A DNA stretch of 64,000 nt from Lachnospiraceae bacterium M18-1 (GTDB taxonomy: Bacteria > Bacillota > Clostridia > Lachnospirales > Lachnospiraceae): NCBI GenBank assembly GCA_000403295.2, contig KE159612.1:231670-295669 (forward strand), read 5' to 3'. The notes below the pieces were generated by a model that was not told where the DNA came from, did not search any database, and saw only the letters and a list, made by a program, of their open reading frames with translations. The position numbers and the translations under genes are program-made. Positions 33,521 through 43,212 of the stretch are shown here, piece by piece (position 1 is the first letter of the stretch; each line of letters starts with the position of its first letter).

Positions 33521-35005
33521 ATGGATATAATAGCATTTGGAATAGGAGAAAAAGGTAAGAATGCGATTTCTATGCTGGAAAGGGACTATAATATTTTATT
33601 TTTTGTAGATAATGATAAGAATAAATGGGGAACGGTGTTTAATGGCTATCAGATAAAGCCGCCTGATGAAATCGAAAAATATAATTGTAATATTGTTGTT
33701 ACTGCAGGCAATAAATATGCCGGTGATATCGTCAGACAACTTAAACAGATAGGAGTAAGTCGGGACAGGATATTTTTTTGTCACCAGTTATCTACAAACA
33801 GTAAAGAAAAATTTGAAGTGTATTCTATGAATGCAGAAATGACAAAAAGTACAGAGATTCCATTGATTCAATATGATTTGTATAAGGAAGAAGACAGAGA
33901 AACGAGCCATAAAAAAGTGTTGATTTTTTGTGCTTTTTTCTCGACATACGCACAACAGCTTATTGAAAATATGTCAAAAAGATATGAGGACATCGAGTTT
34001 AGTCTGTTAACATATGCAATGTATGCGGAAGAATATAAAGAAAAAATTCCGCGAGGACAATTGAAGCATATTTATTGTGTTCAGTCAATGGCTGATTTAA
34101 AGACAATATTAGAAGAAATTCCCATATATGATGCCATGCAGTTACTTTGGATTGAAGCACCCTGGGTATATGTTCATAAATATATAAGAAAGAAAGCCAA
34201 AAGACTTAATTTAAACGTTGGAGGGAGCGACTTTTACCGTGCCCAAAAGGATGAAAAAGAGTATAAGAGAAATATAATAGCTTGTTCGGATTACATAACC
34301 GCGGAAACAAAAGCAACAGTTCATGAGTTTGAGTTGTATTATGGTACAGATGCGAAAGGTAAGACAGACTTACTTCCATTTGGAATAGAAGTGTTGGATT
34401 ATATTAATTGTAGCGAAAACATACCTGTAAATGAAATAAAAAAGAAATTTCATATTCCGGAAAACAAGATTGTTATCACATGTGGACACAATGCAAAAAG
34501 CGAGCATCAACATAAGAAGCTAATTGAGACTTTAAAACAGCTTCCTGAAACTACTAAAAAGCAGATAATCTGCGTATTTCCAATGACATATCCGGCAGGA
34601 TATGATTCCTATATCAGTAGTGTTAAAACTCAATTAGAAGAATCAGGACTGGAATATATGATTTTGACAGAATTTATGGATTTTCGGGACATGGCAGAGT
34701 ATGCATTGGTATCGGATATTATGATTCATGTTCAGACAACGGACCAGCTGAGTTCAACCATGTTAGAAGAGATGTATGCGGGAAGTATTGTTATAGCTGG
34801 TAAGTGGCTTCCTTATCAGTCTTTGCATGAGATGGGAATGTTTTTTATTGATGCTGAGACAATACCTAACGTGAAAGAATGTTTAGAAGATGTCATAAAA
34901 AATATAGATAAATATAAGAAAAAATGTATAGAAAATAAAGATATTATATGGAACCATTCCTCATGGGATAAATTAGCTCCTAGATGGTATAAGCTATGGA
35001 GCTGA
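33521..35005 (+). CDS. GT-B glycosyltransferase with N-terminal Rossmann module
   Basis: This 494-residue protein has the module at 1-92 (DIIAFGIGEKGKNA, FVDNDKNKWG, NIVVTAGNKYA, IGVSRDRI). A GT-B-like region follows from about 125, with an N-terminal half (VLIFCAFFSTYAQQ), VITCGHNAKSEHQHKK near 319 and a C-terminal part with STMLEEMYAGSIVIAG near 412. It resembles GT4 enzymes but lacks a crisp EGxxxxxxEA signature, so the exact family is uncertain. ATG 33521 follows AGGAAAGG. Confidence 0.7.
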   Translation: MDIIAFGIGEKGKNAISMLERDYNILFFVDNDKNKWGTVFNGYQIKPPDEIEKYNCNIVVTAGNKYAGDIVRQLKQIGVSRDRIFFCHQLSTNSKEKFEVYSMNAEMTKSTEIPLIQYDLYKEEDRETSHKKVLIFCAFFSTYAQQLIENMSKRYEDIEFSLLTYAMYAEEYKEKIPRGQLKHIYCVQSMADLKTILEEIPIYDAMQLLWIEAPWVYVHKYIRKKAKRLNLNVGGSDFYRAQKDEKEYKRNIIACSDYITAETKATVHEFELYYGTDAKGKTDLLPFGIEVLDYINCSENIPVNEIKKKFHIPENKIVITCGHNAKSEHQHKKLIETLKQLPETTKKQIICVFPMTYPAGYDSYISSVKTQLEESGLEYMILTEFMDFRDMAEYALVSDIMIHVQTTDQLSSTMLEEMYAGSIVIAGKWLPYQSLHEMGMFFIDAETIPNVKECLEDVIKNIDKYKKKCIENKDIIWNHSSWDKLAPRWYKLWS

Positions 35006-35046
35006 GGAAGAAATATATATTTCTATAACGTAGAAAGGAAGAGGAG

Positions 35047-36093
35047 ATGGAGAATATCAATTATTGGGATGAGTTTGAGTATAGTAAACTAAAGCTTATT
35101 TTAAATAATAAAAAGGTTGATTCTATTCTTAGGGTAAAGAATCATTTGAAAAATGTAGATGAATTTTTTCCAATTAGTGTTGAACTTCATCTGACAGATC
35201 TCTGTAATCTTAATTGTGAGTGGTGTACAGATAAAGAATTACGAAAAAATAAAGCAACATTGGATTTAAAGGTAATCGAAAAATTATTTTGTGAGTTTGG
35301 AAATCATGGAACAGGGGTTACTCTTGAAGGTGGCGGAGAGCCTACATTACACCCATGTTTTCGACAGGTGGTAGAAACGGGAAAAAAATTTAATATTGAT
35401 ATGGGGCTTATTACAAATGGAATAATGGATATATCGGAATTTGTACCGGCATTTAGATGGATCAGAGTATCATTAGATTCTAGTACAAAGGAGGAGTATA
35501 GGCGAGAAAAAGGAGTCGATTGCTTTGAACGTGTTCTTGAGAATTTAGAAAAAATATCTCAGACAAGAAAACCAAAAGAAACTTTTCTTGGGGTAGGTTA
35601 TGTGCTTACGACTAGGAATGGAGCTAATTTGTTGGAATTAGTTAAAAGGCTGGATAGTATTGGAGTTGATTATATTTATTTAAGACCAGTGGAAGAAGCA
35701 GAAGAAATTACGCCTTCGCTGGAAAGCCTTCTAGACTTGCGTAGGCATCTGGCAAAACTTACGGAGGATACGAGAATAAAATATATGTTGACGATTAATG
35801 ACAGGGTGGTAGATAAGAATGCGGGAATGCCATGTGTCGCTCACTCCCTGACATCAATTATTCATGCAAATGGAGATGTAGCATTATGTGAGAAACGGCG
35901 AGAGGATGGAATCATACTCGGAAATTTATCTGAAAATTCTTTTGAAAAGATTTGGTTGTCTTCTTACCGTATGGAAGCAAGCCAGAAACTGTTGCATGCA
36001 GAATGCCAGAAAGGATGCGGTCCATGCAGAATGACAGGATTTAATAGGATTTTTGAACAATTAGAGAAAGTGCATTCAAAACATTTTATTTGA
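35047..36093 (+). CDS. Radical SAM/SPASM enzyme
   Basis: This 348-residue protein has CNLNCEWC near 53-60 as the radical SAM cluster motif, EGGGEPTLHP near 94, and a C-terminal cysteine set (PCVAHSLTSIIHANGDVALCEKR and CQKGCGPCRM) that fits a SPASM or twitch domain. It belongs to a different subgroup from the gene at 24601. It is followed by a DegT-type aminotransferase gene after 15 bases and then a methyltransferase gene, so it may introduce a deoxy, keto or epimerised position that is then aminated. The substrate is unknown. Confidence 0.85.
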   Translation: MENINYWDEFEYSKLKLILNNKKVDSILRVKNHLKNVDEFFPISVELHLTDLCNLNCEWCTDKELRKNKATLDLKVIEKLFCEFGNHGTGVTLEGGGEPTLHPCFRQVVETGKKFNIDMGLITNGIMDISEFVPAFRWIRVSLDSSTKEEYRREKGVDCFERVLENLEKISQTRKPKETFLGVGYVLTTRNGANLLELVKRLDSIGVDYIYLRPVEEAEEITPSLESLLDLRRHLAKLTEDTRIKYMLTINDRVVDKNAGMPCVAHSLTSIIHANGDVALCEKRREDGIILGNLSENSFEKIWLSSYRMEASQKLLHAECQKGCGPCRMTGFNRIFEQLEKVHSKHFI

Positions 36094-36108
36094 TGGAGGA
36101 ACAGAAAA

Positions 36109-37143
36109 ATGGTACTACCTTTTGAGGAAATATATAGATCAAGATATTATCAATTATTAGATGAAGTATTTGAATCCAACTTCTGGTCAGATGGAAAAAT
36201 GACTAGAACGTTTGAGGATAAGTTTGGAGAATATACAAATATGTATTCCTGCGCCGTATCCAGCGGAGGCACAGGACTATTATCTATATTAGAATATGTG
36301 GATGTCAGGGGAGAAGAAGTGATTTTGCCTGCAAATACATTTTGGGCAACAGCACAGGCGGTGAAAAAAGCTGGGGGAAGGGTTGTATATGCGGATTGCA
36401 ATAGGGAAGACCTTTGCATGAGTTATGAGGATATGATCCATAAAGTTACTTCTAAAACAAAAGCAGTTATTGTAGTACATATCGGAGGACATATTGCATT
36501 TGAGATAGAAAAAATAGCAGAATTTTGTGAAGAACATAAAATTGCTTTGATTGAAGACTGTGCGCATGCGCATGGTGCAGAATGGAAAGGGAGGATGGCA
36601 GGAAGCTACGGACTAGCAGGAAGCTATAGCTTTTACGCGACTAAAACCATGCCGTTGGGAGAAGGCGGTATGGTTGTAAGTAAAGATAAAGATCTTATTG
36701 AATGGATGAAGAAGTTTCGGAATTATGGTAAAGAGGTAATTCATGGTAATATTGTTACCTACCCGATGAAGGAAGGGTTTAATTATAGAATCAGTGAATT
36801 TAGCGCGGCCTTGGGAATTGTTCAGATGGAACGTTTATCTGTGGTTTTAGGTTGGAAGCGAACTTTGGCAGAGAAGTTTGATCAAATTTTTGACAATCGA
36901 GTAATACTTCCACCGGGAATGAAATCAGGGTACTATAAGTATATTGTTTTTGACCAAAAACTTAGTGAAGAAACAGGAAAAGTATTTAATTGTACGGATT
37001 TTGGTAATGAAATAGAAGGAATTACACTTGATTTGCCAAATAGTTATTGGGTGGCAGATCACCATAAGTGTGCGCCTATTTATTATGGATGGGATAAAGC
37101 AGAACTATCTGTGGATGAGATAAAAAAATATCTTTTGGGTTAG
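36109..37143 (+). CDS. DegT/DnrJ/EryC1-family PLP aminotransferase
   Basis: This 344-residue sugar aminotransferase has SSGGTGLLS near 50 (phosphate-binding), PANTFWATAQA, IEDCAHAHGA near 149 and the PLP lysine K179 in FYATKTMPLGEGG. It would transaminate a keto sugar, usually with glutamate. It is somewhat shorter than the 370-390 residues usual for PseC or DesV relatives. It could act as PseC for the nonulosonic pathway, but immediate linkage to a radical SAM gene suggests a different amino sugar. Confidence 0.85.
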   Translation: MVLPFEEIYRSRYYQLLDEVFESNFWSDGKMTRTFEDKFGEYTNMYSCAVSSGGTGLLSILEYVDVRGEEVILPANTFWATAQAVKKAGGRVVYADCNREDLCMSYEDMIHKVTSKTKAVIVVHIGGHIAFEIEKIAEFCEEHKIALIEDCAHAHGAEWKGRMAGSYGLAGSYSFYATKTMPLGEGGMVVSKDKDLIEWMKKFRNYGKEVIHGNIVTYPMKEGFNYRISEFSAALGIVQMERLSVVLGWKRTLAEKFDQIFDNRVILPPGMKSGYYKYIVFDQKLSEETGKVFNCTDFGNEIEGITLDLPNSYWVADHHKCAPIYYGWDKAELSVDEIKKYLLG

Positions 37144-37180
37144 TAAAGGGTTAGGGATTAGAGAAGGATAATAGAAAATT

Positions 37181-37846
37181 ATGGAAGAAAAACAATATTA
37201 TAAAACCGTTTATAATAAATTTTGGGTTAATCAGACTAAGATTTATGGTCATGGGGAATATACAAAAAAAATAGTCAGTTTGATTTCTAAGTCAGCTCCC
37301 AAAAAAGTATTTGAAGTGGCTATAGGAACTGGATGGCCGATAGGGGCGGCATTAAAAGCAAAAGGAATCGAAATTGACGGATGCGATATAGCGGAGACAT
37401 CAGTTGCACTGGCACAAGAAGAACTTGGAAATAAAAACGGTATTTGGATCGGGACCGTTCAGGAATACACAGGAGGCATATTGTATGACGTAACATACTG
37501 TGTCAGGTCAAGTTGGTGTATTCCGGATTTTTATTCGGTGGTCGAAAAAATGATTTCTATGACAAAGCCAGGGGGATATATTATTTTTGATATTATGGAT
37601 AGAAACAGTCCATATTGTTTAAAGCATAGACTTCAAAATATAAAGAATGATTACTATAGGTTTTTAGGGATTGATGTGGATGAGCAATACGGAATGCACT
37701 TTATATCGCTTTATAGTATGAAACATTTTTTGAGAAAAAACAACTTGATTTATCAATATTGGCTAGAAAGAAAAATCACACAAAATAGAGATAGGATGAA
37801 TACACCAAAAGTAGTATTTTGTTGTAGAAAGCAGGAGGAATCTTAA
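37181..37846 (+). CDS. Class I SAM methyltransferase
   Basis: This 221-residue stand-alone methyltransferase has VFEVAIGTGWPIGAAL near 42 as the SAM loop, IDGCDIAETS near 65, and MTKPGGYIIFDIMD near 126. It lacks the Rossmann module found in the other methyltransferases of the island. It could N- or O-methylate the product of the neighbouring aminotransferase. It ends one base into the start codon of the next gene (TAATG). Confidence 0.75.
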   Translation: MEEKQYYKTVYNKFWVNQTKIYGHGEYTKKIVSLISKSAPKKVFEVAIGTGWPIGAALKAKGIEIDGCDIAETSVALAQEELGNKNGIWIGTVQEYTGGILYDVTYCVRSSWCIPDFYSVVEKMISMTKPGGYIIFDIMDRNSPYCLKHRLQNIKNDYYRFLGIDVDEQYGMHFISLYSMKHFLRKNNLIYQYWLERKITQNRDRMNTPKVVFCCRKQEES

Positions 37847-38328
37847 TGAAGAAAAGTAGATACAGATTCATCATATGCAGTTTGTCTTTTGGAATCGGAT
37901 TTTTTCTTGGCGGAAAAATGCTCGTAAATATGATAAATGATTATAAATTTAGAATGAAACGCAATTTTTCGAATATGTTGTTGTTTAATGATTGGCTACA
38001 TTTTATATACTCAGGTGGAGATATTGAGAAATATTTTATGTGCTACAACTACAATAAAATCATAATATATGGAAATGGATATGCAGGCAAAATATTGCTT
38101 GAAGCGTTATCAGAATCAGAAATAGAAGTTGTTGCTATTATGGATAAGAAAATAACTTCATTAGATGAGAAAGAGGGAATGATTGGAATTAACACAAAAA
38201 TTCCAGATGCTGACTGCATAATTGTCACTCCTGTTTTTTATTATGAGGAAATATATAATGAATTATTAAAAAAGACAGATATCCCTATTATTTCAATAAG
38301 AAATATTATAGAAAAAATGGAAGTATAA
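37846..38328 (+). CDS. Membrane-anchored stand-alone Rossmann module
   Basis: This 160-residue protein has a basic start (MKKSRYR), one hydrophobic segment (about 8-28, FIICSLSFGIGFFLGG) and a short amphipathic linker. The rest is only the island's Rossmann module (about 68-158: IIIYGNGYAGKILLEAL, VVAIMDKK, DCIIVTPVFYYEEI). No catalytic domain follows. It overlaps the preceding methyltransferase stop by one base. It may be an inner-membrane docking or regulatory partner for the module-bearing enzymes. This is inference. Confidence 0.75.
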   Translation: MKKSRYRFIICSLSFGIGFFLGGKMLVNMINDYKFRMKRNFSNMLLFNDWLHFIYSGGDIEKYFMCYNYNKIIIYGNGYAGKILLEALSESEIEVVAIMDKKITSLDEKEGMIGINTKIPDADCIIVTPVFYYEEIYNELLKKTDIPIISIRNIIEKMEV

Positions 38329-38366
38329 AATAATTATAAGTTTATAAAAGGTAGGGCCAATAATAT

Positions 38367-39557
38367 ATGGAATTTCCGTTGATTAGTATTATAGTACCTA
38401 TATTTAATGTTGAGAAATTTATACCAGAGTGTATCGAAAGCATACAAAAACAAAGTTATACGAATATGCAAGTGATTCTGGTTGATGATGGTTCAACTGA
38501 TAGTTCAGGAAAAATTTGTGATAAATATGCTTCTGGCGATGCTAGAATAGAGGTCATTCACCAGCAAAATAAAGGTTTAGTAGCAGCAAGAAAAAGCGGC
38601 CTAAAAAAGGCGAAAGGAAAATATATAGGTTTTGTTGATGGGGATGATTATATAGATTCGGATATGTATCAAACGCTGGTTCGGGAAATGGAGGAAACGA
38701 AAGTTGATTTTGTACATTGCAGATATTGGGAAAAGAACTCAACAATAAGGTCTTCAGAGAAAAAAGTAATTAATTTATCAGTAGAAAGAATATCATTTCT
38801 TGAAAATACGATATTAGGAGTAAAAGATGGAATAACACCAAGTATCTGGTCAAAGTTATTTAAGGCAGACTTAATAAAGAAAACTTATGATCAAGTACAG
38901 GATCAATATTCTTTGGGAGAGGACTTTCTTAATGTCTGTTTGTGTATTTTGGAATGTGATAAAATCATGATTCTAGATGATCCATATTACCATTACAGAA
39001 TCAGAGAAGGATCTCTTTCGCACAAAAATGATATACATGATTTGTATGACTTATTTAAGTTATATACAGGTTTAACAGATATTCTTTCGGTTTATGGATA
39101 TTACAATGATTTAGAAAAAACAACAGATGAATTTCTCTGGAACAATCTTTTGGCGTACATGGACAGGATAAATAGCTATCATTTTCAAATTGAACATTAT
39201 TATTTTAATGAAGTAAAGAAATTAGAAGGAAAAAGGATAGTTATTTATGGAGCTGCTAAAGTAGGGCGTGATTATTATGCACAAATAAGCAGATACACTG
39301 ATTGTGAAATTGCACTATGGGTAGATCGGTTCCCAGAGAAGTATCATTATTCACATATTACATTACATGGTGTAGAAGCATTAGATTCTACCGAATTTGA
39401 TCTCTTGTTGATAGCAGTATTGAGGGAAGAGACAGCAAATGAGATATACGATCAGCTGATTGATAGAGGAATTGATCAAGCTAAAATATTTTGGTCCGAA
39501 CCAGAATTATATAGCTTGAGTAATAAGAAGTCGGTTAGAGAAAATGGAAGACCGTAG
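38367..39557 (+). CDS. GT2 glycosyltransferase with C-terminal Rossmann module
   Basis: This 396-residue protein has a GT2 domain at about 5-225 (SIIVPIFNVEKF, VILVDDGSTDSS, GLVAARKSG, GFVDGDDYID, and SLGEDFLNV as the base region). The module at about 288-385 has RIVIYGAAKVGRDYYAQI, ALWVDRF and FDLLLIAVLREE. It resembles the capsule- and teichuronic-type GT2 enzymes and is a paralogue of the gene at 41989. It may use a nucleotide hexose or N-acetyl hexosamine; specificity cannot be told. Confidence 0.87.
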   Translation: MEFPLISIIVPIFNVEKFIPECIESIQKQSYTNMQVILVDDGSTDSSGKICDKYASGDARIEVIHQQNKGLVAARKSGLKKAKGKYIGFVDGDDYIDSDMYQTLVREMEETKVDFVHCRYWEKNSTIRSSEKKVINLSVERISFLENTILGVKDGITPSIWSKLFKADLIKKTYDQVQDQYSLGEDFLNVCLCILECDKIMILDDPYYHYRIREGSLSHKNDIHDLYDLFKLYTGLTDILSVYGYYNDLEKTTDEFLWNNLLAYMDRINSYHFQIEHYYFNEVKKLEGKRIVIYGAAKVGRDYYAQISRYTDCEIALWVDRFPEKYHYSHITLHGVEALDSTEFDLLLIAVLREETANEIYDQLIDRGIDQAKIFWSEPELYSLSNKKSVRENGRP

Positions 39558-39570
39558 CGGAGGAAGAAAT

Positions 39571-40710
39571 ATGCTGAAGGTATATGATATTCGGCAATTT
39601 ATACAAAAATCAAAAAAATTAAATCAGATTGTTTGTTTTGGTGCGGGAAAGCGTCTTAAAATGCTAAATGACTTTTTTGCTAATACAGAAGTATGCGATA
39701 AGATTATCTGCATTATAGATAATGATGTAAAAAAACAAAATTCAAAGGTCTCTATTGGAAAAAGGGAGATTGAGATTATTTCACTTGATGAATTAAAGCA
39801 TAGAAATTATAGTGAGTATTTAATAATAATAACATGTACTCAATATAGAGAGGTAGTTAAACAACTAGATGAAGATCAAACATTGCAAATGGTGGATTAT
39901 TGCTGCTTGGATCATATGTACCTTTTAAAAAGAGGAGATGAAGAACTTCAAAGAGCAATTCAGAAAAAAATACCTTCAGATCTTAAAGTGTTTAGGGAAA
40001 TGAAGATACCTAAGGTGATTCATTACTGTTGGTTTGGTAGAAAACCAATTCCGGATAAATATCAGGTTTGGATGGAAAGTTGGAGAAAATATTGCCCTGA
40101 TTATGAGATTATAGAATGGAATGAAGATAACTATGACATTAGCAAAAACGTTTATATGCATCAGGCGTATGAAAATAAAAAATGGGGGTTTGTGCCTGAT
40201 TATGCGAGATTAGATATTATATATAACTATGGGGGCATTTATTTGGATACGGATGTTGAATTAGTTCAAAATATGGATGAATTACTGTATCAAAACGGTT
40301 TTGCAGGATTTGAGGATGATAAATTTGTTAATTTAGGCTTAGGATTTGGTGCAATAAAAGGACTTCCGATCATTAAACATATGATGGATATATATAAAGA
40401 TAAGAAATTTGTGAATGAAGATGGAAGCTTGAATCTAACGGCAAGTCCATATCTACAAACACAGGTATTAAGGAAATATGGTCTCCATCCAGATGGCGAA
40501 TATCAGATTATTGAAGGAATGAGCATATATCCAGAAAAAATGTTAAGCGGAAAAAGTTGGATTACAAGAAGAGTTGCATTGCAGCCATATACAAGATCAA
40601 TACATCATTTTGAAGGCAGCTGGTTAGAAGAGACTGATAGATATAAAGCAGAACAAATTGATAAGGAAATGATTCTATATAAGCCAGATGACTCATTTGA
40701 AGATATTTGA
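39571..40710 (+). CDS. GT32-type glycosyltransferase with N-terminal Rossmann module
   Basis: This 379-residue protein has the module at about 10-115 (IVCFGAGKRLKML, CIIDNDVKK, YLIIITCTQY). A GT32 (Och1/capsular type) domain follows at about 140-365, with KVIHYCWFGRKPIPD near 150, DYARLDIIYNYGG and the DxD in YLDTDVEL near 225. GT32 enzymes are retaining transferases of hexoses. I chose ATG 39571 (GGAGGAAGAA directly upstream). The in-frame ATG at 39544 would overlap the previous gene. Confidence 0.87.
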   Translation: MLKVYDIRQFIQKSKKLNQIVCFGAGKRLKMLNDFFANTEVCDKIICIIDNDVKKQNSKVSIGKREIEIISLDELKHRNYSEYLIIITCTQYREVVKQLDEDQTLQMVDYCCLDHMYLLKRGDEELQRAIQKKIPSDLKVFREMKIPKVIHYCWFGRKPIPDKYQVWMESWRKYCPDYEIIEWNEDNYDISKNVYMHQAYENKKWGFVPDYARLDIIYNYGGIYLDTDVELVQNMDELLYQNGFAGFEDDKFVNLGLGFGAIKGLPIIKHMMDIYKDKKFVNEDGSLNLTASPYLQTQVLRKYGLHPDGEYQIIEGMSIYPEKMLSGKSWITRRVALQPYTRSIHHFEGSWLEETDRYKAEQIDKEMILYKPDDSFEDI

Positions 40711-40737
40711 AAAGTATTTTTGAACTGGGGTTAAAAG

Positions 40738-41931
40738 ATGAAGAAAATAAGTGTTATAGTTCCTATTTATAGAGGAAACCATTATATACCAAATTTGATT
40801 CGTATGCTTGAAAAAAATTGGAGATATGTAAATATAGAAGAATCTGTGGAAATTGAATTGGTTTTGGTTAATGACTTTCCAACGGAAGAGTTAAAGGTTG
40901 ATGAACGTTGGAGAAAAAATATTTCTTTGATTGGGATATCTAATAAGTACAATAGAGGCATCCATTTTTCGAGAGTGCAGGGGGTTCTCCATTCAAGTGG
41001 AAACCATATACTTTTTTTGGACCAAGACGATTTGATTAGTAACATCTATATAAAAGAGCAATTGAACGCATTGAGCAGTTATGATGCAATAATTTGTAAT
41101 GGGAAAAATAGTAATGAATTAATATATAGGAACAAAACAGAATTATATAGAACTATTGATTTAAATGAATATAAGCGCGGGTATAATTGGATTGTTTCTC
41201 CAGGACAGGTTTTAATAAAAAGAGAAGCAATCCCGTTTGAATGGATGGAAAACATCCTAAATGAAAATGGAGCGGATGATTATTTTCTGTGGACTTTGAT
41301 GTTTTGTAAGAAATGTAAAATAGGTATTCATGATAAAATATTATATTGGCATCTGATATCTGACATAAATACTTCAAATGATCTAGAAGGAATGACCAAA
41401 TCAATTTTTGAGATGGTAGATAAGATGAGATATTTAGGTTATTTGACATATGAAGAAGAAACAGAAATAAAAAAAAGAAGAATTAATGCTTTGCCATCAA
41501 AAAATGAATCGATTTCTTTAAAAGAAATTACCATGAAGGACTATGAGAAAGAACGGGATTACAAAAGGATGCTAGAACGATGGATGGTATTAAGAGATCG
41601 AAAAATATTTATTGCCAAGTATTTTAATAAACGATTTTTACGAAAAATTGCTATTTATGGAGTTGGCATATTTGGAAGGCATCTATACTATGAACTACAA
41701 GAAAGTAATATTCAGATAACATGTTTTATAGATAGAAATCAAGAAATGAAACTTGAGGGGATAGAAACGGTTGCACCAGGAGAGAAAATAGAGATTGTAG
41801 ATGCTATAGTAGTTACGCCGTTTATGGAATATACACAGATTAGAGAAATGCTTAAGGAATTTTATGAATGTGAGATAATATCCATCAAGTCAATTTTGCA
41901 AAATGCGGATTGTGAGTTACAAGAAGAATGA
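40738..41931 (+). CDS. GT2 glycosyltransferase with C-terminal Rossmann module
   Basis: This 397-residue protein has a GT2 domain at about 3-240 (SVIVPIYRGNHY, LVLVNDFPTEE, GIHFSRVQG, LFLDQDDLIS, NGADDYFLW). The module at about 300-390 has KIAIYGVGIFGRHLYYEL, CFIDRNQEM and VDAIVVTPFMEY. It is closest to the gene at 28878, and the two probably arose by duplication of a whole GT2-module unit. ATG 40738 follows a GGGG-containing site. Confidence 0.86.
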   Translation: MKKISVIVPIYRGNHYIPNLIRMLEKNWRYVNIEESVEIELVLVNDFPTEELKVDERWRKNISLIGISNKYNRGIHFSRVQGVLHSSGNHILFLDQDDLISNIYIKEQLNALSSYDAIICNGKNSNELIYRNKTELYRTIDLNEYKRGYNWIVSPGQVLIKREAIPFEWMENILNENGADDYFLWTLMFCKKCKIGIHDKILYWHLISDINTSNDLEGMTKSIFEMVDKMRYLGYLTYEEETEIKKRRINALPSKNESISLKEITMKDYEKERDYKRMLERWMVLRDRKIFIAKYFNKRFLRKIAIYGVGIFGRHLYYELQESNIQITCFIDRNQEMKLEGIETVAPGEKIEIVDAIVVTPFMEYTQIREMLKEFYECEIISIKSILQNADCELQEE

Positions 41932-41988
41932 ATACAATAGTAAGAAAATATCAAGTAGTCAAGTCAATCCATTGTAGGGGGGATTTGT

Positions 41989-43158
41989 ATGATAAAACTA
42001 TCAATAATAGTTCCAATTTATAATACAAAAAGATATTTATACAAGTGCATTGATAGTATCATAAACCAGACTTATAAAGAATTAGAAATCATCCTTGTAG
42101 ACGATGGCTCCACAGATGGGTCCAGTGAAGTGTGTGATGAATATGCGGGCAAAGATGAAAGGATAAAAGTTATACATCAGGAAAATAAAGGTTTGGTATA
42201 TTCGAGATATATAGGGGTGTCTAATGCCGCAGGAGAATATATTGGTTTTGTTGATAGCGACGATTGGATAGCGCATGATATGTATGCAATATTAATGTCT
42301 GAAGTAGATAAAAAGCAATATGATATTGTTTCAATGGGTTATACTGCGGTATATAGTGATGGAAGAAAAGAGGAGTTTGATGATGCGACATTATTCGGTG
42401 ACTATAGGGGAAAAGAACTTGATGGATTTCGCTCTAATATGATGTGTGATATTAGCACAGGAAGGAGAGGGGCGCATCCGGCATTATGGTCTAAAGTAAT
42501 TAGAAGAACCCTTTTAATGGATGCTGTTGCTGCCGCGGACAAGAGGATAACTTTGGGTGAAGATGCAGCAATATTTTATCCTTGCTGTTTGAAAGCTGAT
42601 AGTATTTATATTATGCGGGGATATAAATACTATTATCGGATTCACAGCGATTCTATGTGCCGTTCCGTTGATATAGGTATTTTCCAGAAGATCTACTATT
42701 TTAAGCAGTATATGCAAACGGTTTTGGAAAAATATGACGATACATATAATTTGTTGAAACAGCTGAAAGTATATACATGGTCCTTTATCGAAATTGGATT
42801 GGAACAGATATATACTGTGAGAGCATGCGGCGCATATAGATTTCCTTATGAGTTGGTTGAAAAGGGAAGCAGTATTATATTGTATGGTGCGGGGAATGTA
42901 GGAAGATCATATTATCGTCAGATACAGGAAAATAGTTATTGCGATATCGCAGCTTGGGCAGATAAGTGTGGAGACACAAAGGGCAGTATGATTATGCTGC
43001 CAAATAAAATCCCAGAGTATAATTATTCAAAAATTGTACTTGCTGTGGCAAACGAAAAAGTGGCAAATGTAATTATAAAAGAGTTACACGAACTGGGAAT
43101 CAGCAAGAACAAAATAGTTTGGAGTATTCCACAGGCTATACCGCTGCAGATTTTATAA
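41989..43158 (+). CDS. GT2 glycosyltransferase with C-terminal Rossmann module
   Basis: This 389-residue protein has a GT2 domain at about 3-230 (SIIVPIYNTKRY, IILVDDGSTDGSSE, GLVYSRYIG, GFVDSDDWIA, LGEDAAIFYPC). The module at about 291-385 has SIILYGAGNVGRSYYRQI, AAWADKCG and KIVLAVANEK. A strong site (AGGGGGG) lies upstream of ATG 41989. The module half is much closer to that of 48543 than the catalytic half is, suggesting exchange of the C-terminal unit. Confidence 0.87.
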   Translation: MIKLSIIVPIYNTKRYLYKCIDSIINQTYKELEIILVDDGSTDGSSEVCDEYAGKDERIKVIHQENKGLVYSRYIGVSNAAGEYIGFVDSDDWIAHDMYAILMSEVDKKQYDIVSMGYTAVYSDGRKEEFDDATLFGDYRGKELDGFRSNMMCDISTGRRGAHPALWSKVIRRTLLMDAVAAADKRITLGEDAAIFYPCCLKADSIYIMRGYKYYYRIHSDSMCRSVDIGIFQKIYYFKQYMQTVLEKYDDTYNLLKQLKVYTWSFIEIGLEQIYTVRACGAYRFPYELVEKGSSIILYGAGNVGRSYYRQIQENSYCDIAAWADKCGDTKGSMIMLPNKIPEYNYSKIVLAVANEKVANVIIKELHELGISKNKIVWSIPQAIPLQIL

Positions 43159-43212
43159 ATAATCCCAGAGTGTCTTGTAAAATTAATATACAAAAAACAT
43201 GGGGGTGATAGT

